From Holacanthus passer (lineage: Eukaryota > Chordata > Actinopteri > Pomacanthidae), in NCBI GenBank assembly GCA_025331565.1, contig JAFREQ010000030.1:3286001-3350000 (forward strand): a stretch of DNA of 64,000 bases. The letters are read 5' to 3'. The notes beneath the pieces were generated by a model. That model saw only the letters and a program-made list of their open reading frames with translations, searched no databases and had not been told where the DNA came from. How positions within the stretch are numbered: position 1 is the first letter of the stretch; every line of letters starts with the position of its first letter. Positions 12,446 through 24,602 of this stretch are shown here, piece by piece. The position numbers and the translations under genes were made by a program.

Positions 12446-14271
12446 AGAGTGCATTTTTACATGGTCTGTGACCACATCTTTTCCCCCGAATGCACAACTT
12501 GTTCCGCCGTGTTTTACAAGCATAAACACAGCAATTCATTTCACAAATGCTATTAAATATGACGACCCTTTGTTGCTCACATTATCACTCATTTTAAACG
12601 TCAATACAGCCGATCTCGCGGCGCAGCTGCCGTCATTACCCTGTATTTTTGTTTATTTTGTCTGACGATGTCATGATTATTAAGTAATGATTCTATCTGC
12701 AGCTCAGCAGCTGAGTAATGACTGCTGGTCAACATAGTATTTATGAGCTGCAATCAAATTTCATACTTGTGCATTAAAACACAGTTTAAGTGATCAGAGA
12801 GCAGGACCAGAGTGGTTGGAGGTTTTACTTCTCCATGCTTCACTTTGCTTCCTCTATCTCTCTTTCGCTGCGTTTGCTTGTATGTGATGAAGTGCATCAT
12901 TACAAATTAAGTCAACTGTCACTAAACACCAGCATTTACAGTATGTACAGTGCATTCACAAATTAATGTCACACTTCAGAGGCTCAAAGTGCTTCTGCAA
13001 AATTAGACCCAGTCGTATTGCGAACTGGTTTTGCTTTTCTTGCATGTCATTTTTGTGCAGAGACAGCATGTCATCTTACACACAAATGTCACAAAGAAAA
13101 AAATGTCAGGTGACGTAGTACCAAGAGCAACAACGTCTGCATACAGAGGAGGATGTCAGGGTGAATGGAAGGGTCAAACAAACACTTTCACCCAGGAGAC
13201 TGCTGTTTGTGTCAACAGTGACTTAACATACACTGTATGTACATAACTTCACCTGACCATGTCCTTTCCTGCACATTCAACACTCGTAAAATACTGCACC
13301 TCCTCAAAATGAAGTGAATGGGGACTGGACGGCATTAAATGACACATAAAAAGTTATGTATGGCTGTGAAAACAGGACAGACTTAAACGATCTAAACCTG
13401 TCCGTTTAGTGTTGGAACTTGCTTCAGGCCAGTGGTGCGTATTTGTAAAATGTAACAACTTTAAAAACCTCTGAAGTTACGTAAATGTCAAAAATTCAAC
13501 ACAATCAATGGGTATGATGGCAAAAAAAAAAAGAAAACTTGTTTTGAAGGTAACAATTACTGTCACTTGTAAACATTCATTAGCTTCTGCTGAGCTTCTA
13601 CCTTGCTCATTTTGCAGCCTCACTGTGTTCATGTGCCCTCTCGTATAATGGAAAATTATAACTGACATTACTTATTTACAGCCTGTGTGATCATCTGACC
13701 TCTGGTATTTGCCACACCCTCAGCTCTCAGCAAACAAATTGTTGATTAAAATATGATCATTTCCCATTTGAATGGTGGCCAAAGCTATAAAAGTGAGACT
13801 CAGGCTGTTGAAAAATAGGAATTTTCTTTTAAGGTAATGTTGAATTCATTGAATCTCCTGGATTGGCAGGAGAGCCGAGGCTGTGTATAGCGCCGCCTCA
13901 ATCATATCATCAAGTTGATGGCTTGGTAACTGGAAGTGGGCCAGCAGGATAAAAAGACAGCACTGACATAACTCACTGTACGCAAATCTGTGTGTTTGTG
14001 CGTTAGAATATCAATCAGACGAGAGAGTCGGGAACATATGTGGGAGCGTGTGTGTGTATGCGGACGTGAGTGCTGCAGTGAACGAGCCAGAGGATGTATT
14101 CGAGTGCATATGCCTCATATGTGTTCAAGTGTGCGTGTGTTGCATGAGAGGACGAGGTAAGTAAGTTGTTTCAAGCACATTAGCCAGTCAGTAATTTGAG
14201 CTGATTTCAAGTATGAGCCATTTAGTGCCAATCAATTCAGCTGAGAGCTTTTCACCTCCTTCTTCAAGAGT
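12446..14271. other. Non-coding stretch, possible conserved segment near 13.8 kb
   Basis: No gene recognised. The 13,800-13,930 segment is high-complexity sequence with a run of distinct words and no microsatellite, which might be a regulatory element. From 13,990 to 14,135 the sequence becomes TG-rich. All frames are short. Confidence 0.45.
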
Positions 14272-14312
14272 GGTGTGTGTGTCTGTCTGTCTGTGTGTAT
14301 GTGAATGTACTT
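14272..14312. repeat. TG/TCTG-rich simple repeat
   Basis: GTGTGT followed by three GTCT units and then TGTGTATGTG. Confidence 0.85.
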
Positions 14313-14329
14313 GTGCATCTATCTTTGTG

Positions 14330-14500
14330 AGAGGCAATTTGAGTTTTAGAAAGTGAGTGCATTTTTGAAAAGTGACGACATTTTGGCTGCTTCTGACTTT
14401 TGGATAGACTTGGTTTTAAGACAGGTTAGAGTTAGGTTTAGGTTAAGGTTAGGGTAATGGGCTGGGTAATTCATTATGTCAACGTGGGTCCTCACAGGAG
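14330..14500 (+). repeat. Dispersed fish repeat with degenerate TTAGG-like core
   Basis: The series AGAGTTAGG, TTTAGGTTAAGG, TTAGGGTAATGG at 14,427-14,461, followed by TCATTATGTCAACG and GGTCCTCACAGG, is the order that I remember from a widespread vertebrate and fish repeat that often adjoins TG or GA microsatellites, as it does here. The imperfect TTAGGG units are part of that repeat and not an interstitial telomere. Its left limit is uncertain. Confidence 0.55.
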
Positions 14501-14501
14501 G

Positions 14502-14503
<2 letters not shown>

Positions 14504-14548
<45 letters not shown>
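14504..14548. repeat. (GA)n microsatellite, about 22 units
   Basis: Nearly pure GA run that begins where the preceding dispersed repeat ends. Confidence 0.95.
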
Positions 14549-14551
<3 letters not shown>

Positions 14552-15215
14552 TGTAAAATTTTTACCCTTGCAATTGAATGTCATTTTATTATGCTGGCTA
14601 CAAATGAAACTTCTCTAATAGAAATTCTGCCTAATGTGATTCTTGGATACCTGTACATTCACTATTTAAATATGTGCACATGACACCTGGAAAACCAGCA
14701 AAAGAACCTCGTCCCCAGCTTTAATATGAAACGAAGGAGGCAGCTGACTGTAGAATTATTTGACAAAACATAATTTTACCGCCGTCACCGGCTCACTCAG
14801 CTTCCTCTTTCTCCCATCATGACTTCATTTAATGAGCTCTCACTTTGCCATGAGATGCTAAATGGAAAAAGAGACCAGGAGCAGGGGGCCAGCATGCGAA
14901 ATTTGTGACATTTTTGCAGACTACAACAGCTCTGATTAGTGATTGTGGATGGTTGAAAGGAAGAAAATGAAGGAATATTCTCCAGTAGTTCTAAAGGGTT
15001 TCTTCCACAACCAACAGCAATCAATTTATAATGGGCTTTAAAACCATGTAGCATGTTGATGAAATGACAGCGTGTAAAAGCTTCATTTTGCTCTCAGATG
15101 TTCCTCAGTGTCTTCAGGGAGTGTTGAAATCATTGTAGGGACATATATTATATGTTATTGTTTTTTAAAAAGTGTTTGTGGGAAAAAAAAATACATTTCC
15201 ATCAGTTATGTGTTT
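14549..15215. other. Non-coding stretch, nothing recognised
   Basis: High-complexity sequence at 14,770-15,060 has an 85-codon minus-strand frame without a recognisable domain. No splice-like edges of note. Confidence 0.45.
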
Positions 15216-15890
15216 TGTTGCGGCCTGTGGCTTCCGGCTGGTCCGGCCAGTGTCCCGTTGTTTTGTTTGGGGGACAGGATGTGGACCAATGGGAGATGAC
15301 TTTGTTGGCGGTGGAAAGGTATATTGGGAAGTACAGCAGACACGTGTGCAGGTGTTGTTGAGAAGAGGATGGCGGCGTTCAGCCAAGCGAGAGCAAAAGT
15401 TTGTACCAGCGAGTCTGAAATATTTGTTGACTAGTGTACTTTTTTGAGTATTGGCTCAAATATTATTAACTGTTAAAAGTGTGTGTAAATTCACAGTCCA
15501 GCGACTCGTTTGGTTTTTCGCAGTTAATAGTGAAAGCGCGCTTATTGTTTCGTGTTAGCTTTGTGAAAGTATAAAGTGTGGACTTTTAACACGTGGACAT
15601 TTAAGTTAGTGCTGTAGCTTCACAGAGGACGAGACGAGGATTCACCCGAGCACCGTTGCTGCTGCTGGTGTTGATGGACTGCGTGTGCCGGACCTGCACC
15701 GCAGACAACTACCTGCTGCATACTTATATACTGTACTGTATCTGAGTGAGTACTGGAGAGACACATCTCCATCCACTGAGTGAGGATATATTTATTTTGA
15801 GCACCAACACATGGGCCCCAACCATTAAAGGAGAAAAAAACAAACTAACTCAACTCAAGTTTGCTTGAGTCTCTTTATGTTTAAACCCGT
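15216..15890 (+). promoter_or_regulatory. Promoter-like GC-rich island or solo LTR
   Basis: This stretch differs from its AT-rich surroundings. In order it carries Ets-like CTTCCGG (15,230s), GACCAATGGGAG (a CCAAT box, 15,283-15,296), a GAAGAGGATGGCGGCG block resembling a YY1/start-codon context (15,363-15,378), a GC-rich middle, GTGAGT donor-like sites near 15,742, and an ATTAAA polyadenylation-type hexamer near 15,823. The ATG at 15,369 opens a 21-codon frame that ends at 15,432-15,434. A promoter early and a poly(A)-type signal late, within about 680 bases, is the layout of a retroelement LTR. A TATA-less host promoter with a first exon is the alternative. No paired copy was seen in the window. 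Confidence 0.35.
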
Positions 15891-17149
15891 TTATGTTTCA
15901 GTTGCTGAAATACATTTACCTTTGTTATAACTTTTACTTTGTTGTCCTTTGCAATCATACGGTTTGTTGATTGAATATGTGAATAATTAACATTGTTTCT
16001 GCGAAATATTGTAGCTCTATAAGTAAAGTAGTTCACAGCGGAGGCACTGCACTGTTTATGCTTGGTTATGAATTGTGTAAAATCTGTTCACTTTATTTTA
16101 TCACTGTACTGCTGAGGAACTAATTCACCACCAGGATCCTGTTGAAAATTGACATAGTAGCCCAGTCAGTTATTCCTTTTAGTGGCAAGGACATCATTAT
16201 AGTCCATGTGAGCTTGATTGATTTGTGTTGTGCGAACAACAGCATGGCAGAACTTGTTGGCCGCCATTTCAAAACACAACCAAAACACCACATCTGTTTT
16301 ATTCTATACTCTCGGTGCCTGACTAATGTATGTATGAGTATGTATGAGTTTCACTCCATGAAGAAACAGAGATCAGAGCAATCACGTTTGCATCAGAGGT
16401 GCTTGGGAACTGTACCCTTGCTCATTTCAGTCTGGCTCTGCACTTAAACATAATGTAACAAACAATTAAAACATGTCCAGGAAAGGAAAAAAGATCTGGA
16501 AATAAATTTAATTGACTTGCACGTGTGACTTCATATTATCATGATTGCACAATTGCAGTGCATTAAAAAAAAACTGCCTCATTCAAAAAAAGTAAGCAAA
16601 GTCAATCACATTTACTTTTCTACTTCTTCATTGTTAAAGTTGGAAAGTAGCAGAAGTTCACATAAATACAGGCCAAAACATTTGCTTTCTAATATCAATG
16701 CATATTAAAACACAACAGTTTTTATGGTAATATTAGTGGCTACTGGAACATTTTGCCTTTTTTCCTCCTCGCTTATTTTTTTTACAGCTCCAAGTTCTTT
16801 CTCTCATGTTATTGTAGTGTTCTTCAAGATATTTGTGGTGTTACCAGAAGAAAACAGCCTTCTAACATACATCGCAGTTTGCAAAGTTTTCATTCACAGC
16901 AGTGAAATAGCTGCAAATGGCACACCTTTTTCATTATTCAACTATTATGTGTATATGTGTGTCTGCCATCTCTCTCCACTGTCATTTTATAACATTGGAT
17001 TATAACTACAGATACATTGATGTAAGCATCACTTTAATATTGCAGCTGATGAAGGTCCTGAACGATTTGCCCAAATATAAAAAAAGCAATGTTATGCTAG
17101 TTGAGGTGAGCAGCTGTTGATTTTACTCATCTGGATTCCACTATGCAAA
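15891..17149. other. Non-coding stretch, nothing recognised
   Basis: AT-rich, with frames up to about 100 codons but without domains. A-runs lie at 16,565-16,575 and 16,587-16,592. Confidence 0.5.
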
Positions 17150-17430
17150 GCTTGCCAGGCAGCTCAGACTTGCAGAGAGCACCTTGTAGATAGATTAGAT
17201 TTCATGTTTCTACCACAAATGGACCGCTCCTGAATTAGTTTGTGACTGGACTAAGACAACTTCCTCTGCAGGGATGTCGAAACGAGCCAAAGTCGAATTC
17301 AGCCAGACGTAACGATGAGGGTTAAAGTCGCCCATCATCATCTTAGTAATGAGACTGAAAGTTGACCTTGGAAACAGCAGTTGGCAAAGTAAGCTCACCA
17401 CAAGGTCCATTTAGTAGCTGTTCAGGAGCT
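17150..17430 (-). repeat. Probable dispersed teleost repeat
   Basis: Read on the minus strand, words such as AAATGGACCTTGTGGTGAGC, GGGCGACTTTAACCCTCA and GGAGCGGTCCATTTGTGG agree with a repeat that I remember from percomorph sequences. There is no second copy in the window to confirm this. The 66-codon minus-strand frame inside it shows no domain. Confidence 0.35.
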
Positions 17431-18589
17431 TTCAGTCAAATAACATGATCTTGCTCAGCAGATGGACCCAGTTGTCATGAACTTGTAGATGTTCAAATTT
17501 TGGGCATTCATGTTAGCTTAAAAGCTGAGCTTGAAGATTCATTCTTACGTGTGGCAAATATTGTGCACAAATCCCATCAGTGCATTTGACCACCACTGCA
17601 ATCAGCAGCAAATCCTGTGCATCCCAGTTTGCCATGGATTTTCTTGACTCACTTGTTCTTCTGTTTACCCCCGAATTATTTGTCTTGATTGATGTGTGCT
17701 TTTTCTTGTCATTTCTCCTGGGGTTGTGTGGATGTTTTGAGTAACCGCTCAGAAATCAATAGTCTCAGAACACCAACATCATTTACTTCTCCTGAGATAA
17801 AGAAGCTTTTCTTTAGCTGTTAGCATCGGGGGTTTTTTCCCTCTGGGTACCTTTATAGTAAATAAACACTGTCTGTATGAAGATAGCACTGGTTAAGTTA
17901 ACAATGATTTCATTTCAACTCGGTTTCATGAACACAGATGTCTGCAAACTTGAACCATGACTGGCTGGACTAGGATCTATTTTTAATGAATTACTGCAGC
18001 AGTGTCTGAAAAATAATTCTTTAATGTGTGACCAAACACTTTTATTGCTCATAAATGAATAACGGAAATTACCTTTATTAACTTTTTAGATCAATCGAGA
18101 GGTTTCCCACAGATATTTCAGCACAGTCAGAAAAGCACTTCAGCATTCAGCCAGGGTGACAAATGATGGCTGATAGCTAAAGTCTGGAGATACAGTGACT
18201 AATTAGTAGGAAGTTGAAAAGTTCAGTGCAAACCTGCTATAAGCCTTTTATAAAGTCTCAATTCCCTTTACTTGCGTTAATGATTTTCTATATTTCTCTT
18301 AACAGTCCATAGCGTGGAGAGGTGTAAACTTAATCACAGTCACAGTGAGATGGGCAGAGAAGCTGGAGTACACTCGGAAGTGGACCTTCTTTTCAGCCAG
18401 GCCTGATGCTTTTGTTCAACACAAGGTTGTCTGTGTTCTTGTCTTTCAAACAAACAGCATTACTGAGCCAATGCACAAGAGTTGATTTCAATGAAACTGA
18501 GCAGATTAGAAATTATATTACAGCATTGTAAGCCATTGCTTTAGTCCATTTGAAATTTTAGCTCTCCCTGCCTTATGCCATACGTATAG
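17431..18589. other. Non-coding stretch, nothing recognised
   Basis: Short frames only. No microsatellite longer than a few units and no block shared with the rest of the window. Confidence 0.5.
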
Positions 18590-18790
18590 TAACTTACATC
18601 CCATTTACACCTGCTATTAAAATGGGATCTGTATCCGGATATGCTATCTGTCGCTATCCGCTAATCCAATCTCATCTTTGCATGTGTATGGGGTATTTTT
18701 TAATGTGTTCTTGTTATCCTCATTGAAATCAGATCTCTGTCCTCCGGAGCAAAACTTGCACATGAGTAATCTGAGTTGGGGGCAAATCAG
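18590..18790. repeat. Possible dispersed repeat
   Basis: The words CCCATTTACACCTGC, TCTGTATCCGGATATGC and TCTGTCCTCCGGAGC resemble a fish interspersed repeat that I remember. It also has several internally related CCGGAT/TATCCG words. No second copy in the window supports it. Confidence 0.3.
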
Positions 18791-20256
18791 CCCCAGACTC
18801 CCTTAAAAAAAATCATTGAGTTTTGTGAGTTAAGTTCGGGGAACTTTCTAAACTTTGTGAAACGCTGTCTACAACAAATGCTTGTTGACTCAGCAATTGC
18901 AGTACTTTGTTATTTCTTTCTTTCTAAAAAATGATTGTGTGAGTTTGTCCTTGTGTACATGTTAGGCCCAGGTGAGTGGCCATGGACTCATGAAAGAGAG
19001 ACCACTACTACTAGCTAGACCTCCCTTCTTTGCACAAGGTGGAAAGAACACAATAGTGATTGTCATGTTGAAATAACGTGAACAAAAAATCTTATGTAAA
19101 CCAACACTTTGTGGGCTTGTCGACAAAGGGGAAAATCATCTGTCCTATTTACATTCACAGGCTGGTCAGGGCTAAGATGTGCTCCTGTCAGCAGTACACC
19201 TCAGTGCAGACAGTGCTTCTCCCAGCAACACATTAAACTTACAACAAACCAGTCCTCTGGTATTCTTAACAGTGTACCACAGGACCTTTGTGATAATTTT
19301 TCTATTAGCCTGGTCCTGTCTAATTAAACTTTAAAAGCTATGAACTAGTACAGAGTGTTTTAAATGTGCCTCAGGTGATGCTAGACGAGGAGGACGTCAA
19401 TCACTACATTCCAGCAGAGCAAAGTTCAGCATGCGGTCACAGCATCAGGAGCAGGGAAATCCTTAGGTGTTTGTGTATGTGTGTGGTAAATGCATTTGTG
19501 TTTGTGGGTGTCTCCAACTGTACTTCTGTGCGACTGCGCGCCTGGTTGGTAAGAAGAACTAATTTTCCGGTCCGCTTGTTCACCGGCTTCCTTCAATTAA
19601 GACAGGGGTCGGTGAGAGGGCTCCACTCTGACATCAATTCTGACCGAGCGGGCAGGAGGCCAGTGCCGCACCAGGAAGGAACTTATCTTGTTTGTGTGTA
19701 CTTGTGTGTGTGTGACTGTGGAGTCTGTGTGTGTGCGTTTGAAGAAAACGGTGCTCATGATGATTTATCGGATACAGTACAGCTTATAAATAACTTGCGT
19801 GTATGTGTTTGCGTCTCGTGTGTGAGATGGCATTTTGACACCGCCGTCGCCCGGGTCATTCTGAATACTGAGTGAGGAGTCACCCGTGACAGTCAATGAT
19901 GTGTCAGGAACATACTTTTCTTTTCACATCTACTCCACGTATATTAAACAAGCTGTAAACTTCTTTATTTGAAAGGCCTTTCATTAAAGTCAAAATATAC
20001 TGTAATCACCTTTGAGACTGGGCCGTTGGATATATTTACGCCTCACTGATTTAGAGGGCATGTAAATCTGGAAATATTCCCTTAATGCAGAAGCCTGTAA
20101 CAACTTTATAAATAAGCCACACAAATGTCAGCAGTATAAACAAATTTGCAAACTGTGATTGCAATGGCAGAGCTGTATGCTGCATGTGGACAGTAAATAT
20201 TGTGCCTGACTTGGAATTGAGAGTTGCACAGTGGTGGGAGAAGCGTTTTGAGCCCT
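18791..20256. other. Non-coding stretch with TG-rich open frame
   Basis: The plus-strand frame at 19,366-19,875 (169 codons) is carried by repeated GTGTGT tracts at 19,465-19,510, 19,690-19,740 and 19,795-19,825, which encode Cys/Val. The part between them (19,510-19,690) is GC-richer but has no recognised domain. I do not regard it as a gene. Confidence 0.5.
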
Positions 20257-20620
20257 CACTTAAAGGATAACCGGTGATATTCTGTATTTTTCTCAATGTG
20301 CACAAATCCCATGAAAAGACCAAAACCAACTCAATGGATACCACTAACAAGTATTTCCTCTGTAGCCAATGCCTGATATAGCTTATTATGTGCCAGTGAC
20401 CTTTAATGTTGCACTGGGTCACATGCTCCTGCCATGAACAAGGCCACTGTAGTTTTAGTTGATCCCACACACACTGTCCTGCTGCCATAAATACTTGGGC
20501 ACCAAACTTGCAATTGATCCTAATCAACAACAAATATACTGTTTGAGCAACATCTGCTTAAGTACAGTTCCCAACGGTTGTAGGCTGGGGAAGTTGGAAA
20601 GTACTGAGAATTGAACTAAT
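20257..20620 (+). repeat. Probable teleost interspersed repeat beginning CTTAAAGGATAA
   Basis: The opening CACTTAAAGGATAACCGG and later words CACAAATCCCATGAAAAGAC, ATGCCTGATATAG, GCACTGGGTCACATG and AATACTTGGGCACC match a repeat that I recall from percomorph genomes. The 160-codon minus-strand frame that overlaps it (20,051-20,533) is therefore best explained as repeat-derived noise. The right end is unclear, and no complementary TTAA-flanked end was found. Confidence 0.5.
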
Positions 20621-21772
20621 GCACAGCTGGTTTTGATTTTTATTTTGTGCAATTTGTTGACAGTAACAAAACTCTATTATTATATATAATATATTAACAG
20701 CGTTTAACAATCTGGTATCATGCCAAGGCGTGCAATAGACCCGCTGGTCCTCCATGACAGCGACACGTTTCACCTGGCCTTGTTATTATCCAGCGGTCAA
20801 GTTAGCGAGCACAGCCCACACTGTGCTTACTGAAACACAACTGTTGAAAATAAATACAGTATTTGAACTCACCCTTGCAGTCAAATTGAACAGTGAGCCT
20901 GTGGTGGCTGAAATTACCACTGCTCTTTCCCTCTCCTTCCATGGCCATTGGCTGTGGCTTCACATTTCTAAAAATAGCTTGTTTTAATCCTGTCACTCAA
21001 CATATCAGTGTGCCCCATAAACCTCAATAATGTTATTGTCAGAAGAGATGCTTTTGGCAACTCTTTTTAAAAATATATGCAGTGAATTTTTAGACTGATA
21101 AAAAATGCATTTTTGTACGATGATAAGACTAAAGTAAAATAGAGAAGTGCAACGTCTCTTATGAAAGTGACACAAAAATAGTAAGTAAACAGTAATATCA
21201 CGTTTCGTTCCTTTTTAAAAAACAAAAAAAGTCAAAATCATAAAATCTTTTATCTGAAATACCTTTAATAACAAAAATCCAAACCATAGCCAAAAACCAC
21301 TGTGATGAGTAATCTGGCCTTGTGCTATTTTTCAAATCCAGACCTTATTAAAATGTTCTTCGCCATCATTTCCAATCATACCTAACACAAACTCACTGAT
21401 TACTACATTATTAATAGAGAGAAACTCACCACTCTACCGCGGCTTCTCAGTGGGATTAAACACTGTGCAGTGGGGCAATAATTCTGTAATCATTTGAAAT
21501 CTGTAGAGAAAATGGTTTTAAAAGGCATCAATTTTTATACTAAATAGTCAAATTTCAAACTTAAATTAAATTCACCTTGGGGCAACCTTCCCTCCAAAAA
21601 GGATAAAGTGAGTCTCAGATATACTAAACTATCAATTATCAATGAATCAACTCTGATTAATAATTACATTAATACCTACAAACAAATGTACCATATCAAT
21701 AGTAGTAAAGGGTTTTGGAGTTCTGAATAGTAGAGGTTCACTCCTGCACAACATTAAACAGAGCAGCATATA
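20621..21772. other. Non-coding AT-rich stretch
   Basis: Frames are below 80 codons. The 20,740-21,000 part is of higher complexity, and the rest is AT-rich with A/T runs. Confidence 0.5.

Positions 21773-21823
<51 letters not shown>
21773..21823. repeat. Compound (TG)13(TA)13 microsatellite
   Basis: A TG run passes directly into a TA run. Adjoining TG and TA tracts are typical hypervariable loci and can form Z-DNA or cruciforms. Confidence 0.95.
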
Positions 21824-22344
21824 TTAAAATATAAGCAAAATATAAGACAAAATTTGAGCAGGTCGGAGGAACCCAGTCGCTCCCTATTGTTCTCCTTGCT
21901 TGGTGCTGACTTGTTTCGTTGTTCCTGTTACTTGTGTGTTGCTTTGTGCCTTTGTGTTAGTTTGTGTTGTGTTGGTGCCTTAGTGTTTGTTTCATCACAA
22001 AGGCTCAGTTTCAGTCAAACGATGAACAAATTCAGCCACGGGGCTCATATACAAATCTAATTTCCAAAAACAGAAAGCTCACGTGATCATGTGTCTTGAA
22101 ATGAAAGCAACAAATCAGACTTTCATTCAGCTTTCATTAATATCTGTTACATCTTTGTCAGAAAGTCAGTTAATCTGTTGATTAAATTAACCAGATCATT
22201 TATTGGTAGAACAGATAGGCCTGATTGATTATATCACAAGATTCAAATTTTCGAAAATGAGATCCAAATCTTTGGCCTGGCCTCATTCCTTTTAGTCATT
22301 TCAGCTAGAGATCAGAAGAATGATAGTGTTTCTTTGCTGATGTG
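21824..22344. other. Non-coding stretch, nothing recognised
   Basis: A TTTGTGTT-rich segment at 21,925-21,990 is a loose T/G-rich simple sequence. Nothing else identified. Confidence 0.5.
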
Positions 22345-22909
22345 TTAAAGGATAGGTTCACAGGTTTTCAGGTCCATCTTCAAACAATCATCAGATGTTC
22401 GTATAACAGGTTTTGCTTGCTCTTCTTCATCCTGGCTGTGAAGAGATCCCCTCCTAAAGCGATTCTAATGTAACTGATCGGGGACAAAATCCACAGTCCT
22501 CCTCCCAAAATTATCTGAAGCTAACATGAGGCTTTAGCAGTCCATAGACAAACCAGTGGATATCTTCCAAAATTACAGCCTTTTTCTTCCCTGGACAGTT
22601 TTGCTGAGCTGCAGTGAAGGGAGATTAACACAAAGCGGGAACTTTGTGTTAAAAAGACTGTAACTTTGGAGCACTTGATTTTTCAACTTCTGAGACTGCT
22701 GAAGCCTAATATCACCTTCAGATGAACTTTGGAATGTCTGTAGTACAGAATCAGGACTGTAGATTTTGTCACTTTTACTGGAAGAACATCTTAATGGCCA
22801 GTAAGAACAAGAAGAGTGATTACAACAAGCAAAACCTGTTCCAGTTTTCATGTGGGTATGTCAGTCTTGCTTTAAGACAGACTTGAACAACTGAGCTTAT
22901 CCTTCAAAT
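22345..22909. mobile_element. Non-autonomous fold-back element with TTAA-like ends
   Basis: The left end TTAAAGGATAGGTTC and the reverse complement of the right end TTGAAGGATAAGCTC agree at 12 of 15 positions. Long inverted arms follow. The block at 22,405-22,419 (AACAGGTTTTGCTTG) is exactly complementary to 22,826-22,840, and the inner ends GGCTTTAGCAGTC (22,530-22,542) and GACTGCTGAAGCC (22,694-22,706) also pair. The arms are about 200 bases each around a unique centre. TTAA at the left edge, with TCAA at the mutated right edge, fits a TTAA target duplication as used by piggyBac- and Kolobok-type transposons. From memory this family is frequent in percomorph fish. No transposase is encoded. 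Confidence 0.8.
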
Positions 22910-24560
22910 ATTAGAATAGAGGTACAAATAGTACTTACTGATAATAAACTGATAATACATTTCAAATGTTAGATAGATAGATGTTGGGGATTTTATTATG
23001 TCCTCACCTCTAGTCTTCTAAATTCTAAATAAAATAAATAAATTATACATAAAATGACATTTAAAAAAGATTGTAATCATCATGATGAAGACACGCAGCC
23101 TGGCATATTTATAAATGTGATTATATATGCAATACTGCCATCAAACAAATAAAAAAAAGATGAATGAAATCTTGTGTGTATGAAAGGTTGAAAAACAAGC
23201 ATTTAGTAAACACATATTTGCATGTGCAACAGGACTTAAAGGTCTTATGCCCCACTAGCAGCCCCTAGAGGCTGCAATGTTCTTTACACCCTCAACATGA
23301 AAGGCTGGTAATCGACAGTCAAGCTCTTTTGTGTGTATTCACAGCACAGCCATTGACCCGCAGACCCTAAAACAAGATTATATGACAAAAAATGAAACCT
23401 TAAAAGCCTTTTTAAAAAAACCAGCTACTGGTATTTGTGTGTATTTATTGGATGGTTTCATAGATGTTCGTGTGTCATCGAGTCCTTTCTTTCAGTCACA
23501 CAAAGGCAACACAAAAGACAACCTCTTGCTTCATTAATATTCCACTACAGTGTTCCTATTATTGATTGCAAGTCCACACCCCTTCTGTCAATCATTAACT
23601 TTAATGGACATACAGATAGTCAGAGGATAAGTAGCAAAATGTTAGTTCTCACACACCACAACAAAACTGCTTCTGGAGTGCACTCAGTGTTGCAAAAGTA
23701 TGGATGTAAGTTTATTTATCTAGGGCACATACCAGTGGAGAACTTTCAATACACTGAAAACAATCCCGGCACAACAGAGAGAGACCTTTTCTCCATAAAC
23801 ATGTTTATCTACAACAGCGATGTGTTAAATGCAAAGGGCCGCCGGGGACCATTAAAGACAAACTACGCTGTTTGATAATAGAACAGAGCATAAAACACAC
23901 CTAAATGTGTCAGCATCCCGGCTACTTATCACCACATGCATAATGAGCACTGTAGCTCATAATAAGACCACATCGATAAAATTTTTACAACATCATTGCT
24001 CCAGCCTCTGGGACAGACGCTGGCCCATTTAATAAGGTTTATAATGATATATGCCTTCCTACGCCCTTTCATCAGTCTCTAAATTCGCACTAAAGGGTTT
24101 CTAGTTGACCTATTTACTCATTGTGCTTCTGATCTGGTTAATACGGTGACATTGTGGTGGCACACAACCATACACCCACAAACGCGCACCCACATGTCAA
24201 GATTTGATGGCGTCTATTATCCGCGTGGTGCGGACGCCAAGAATGAGCTGGTTCAAGACAGAGGGAAAAAAAAAACATTTGTATCTTCTTCAAAGCGGTG
24301 ATATTCAAATAAGTGCATTTAGAACACATGAGGCGCAGCGTGGCTTTGGATATATGAAGAAAGGACATAAAGAACACCGTGCAAGCGTGTGGGTGTGCGC
24401 ATTTATGTGTGTGGCCGCGAGTGCATCTTTATCCAGGGGTCATGTGGTCAGATGTATGGTCACGGTCTCCAGGTCTGGGTCCTGCAGGTCTCAAGGTAAG
24501 ACTGATGAGAAGGATATTTCATCTCTGCCCTCCGGGTTTCAGTGTGTTTGTGTACATCCA
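22910..24560. other. Non-coding stretch, no gene recognised
   Basis: Frames of up to 146 codons (23,435-23,875) lack domains. The 172-codon frame at 24,204-24,722 runs through TG-rich sequence. The segment 23,925-24,120 is high-complexity and could be regulatory. Confidence 0.45.
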
Positions 24561-24602
24561 TGCGTGTGTGTGTGTGTGGGTGGATGTGTGCGTGTGTGTG
24601 TT
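24561..24602. repeat. Interrupted (TG)n microsatellite
   Basis: TG units broken by GGGTGGA and CG. Confidence 0.9.

Noticed and set aside
12945..12985. Tc1/mariner-like terminal motif (ACAGTGCATTC)
   Set aside because: A single short match with no opposite inverted end and no transposase relic.
14427..14461. TTAGGG-like units as an interstitial telomere
   Set aside because: The units are irregular and belong to a dispersed fish repeat with its usual flanking words.
19366..19875. 169-codon frame, plus strand
   Set aside because: Held open mainly by three GTGTGT-rich blocks; no domain.
20051..20533. 160-codon frame, minus strand, with a hydrophobic C-terminal part
   Set aside because: It overlaps a probable dispersed teleost repeat (20,257-20,620) and has no domain, so it is more likely repeat-derived noise than a gene.
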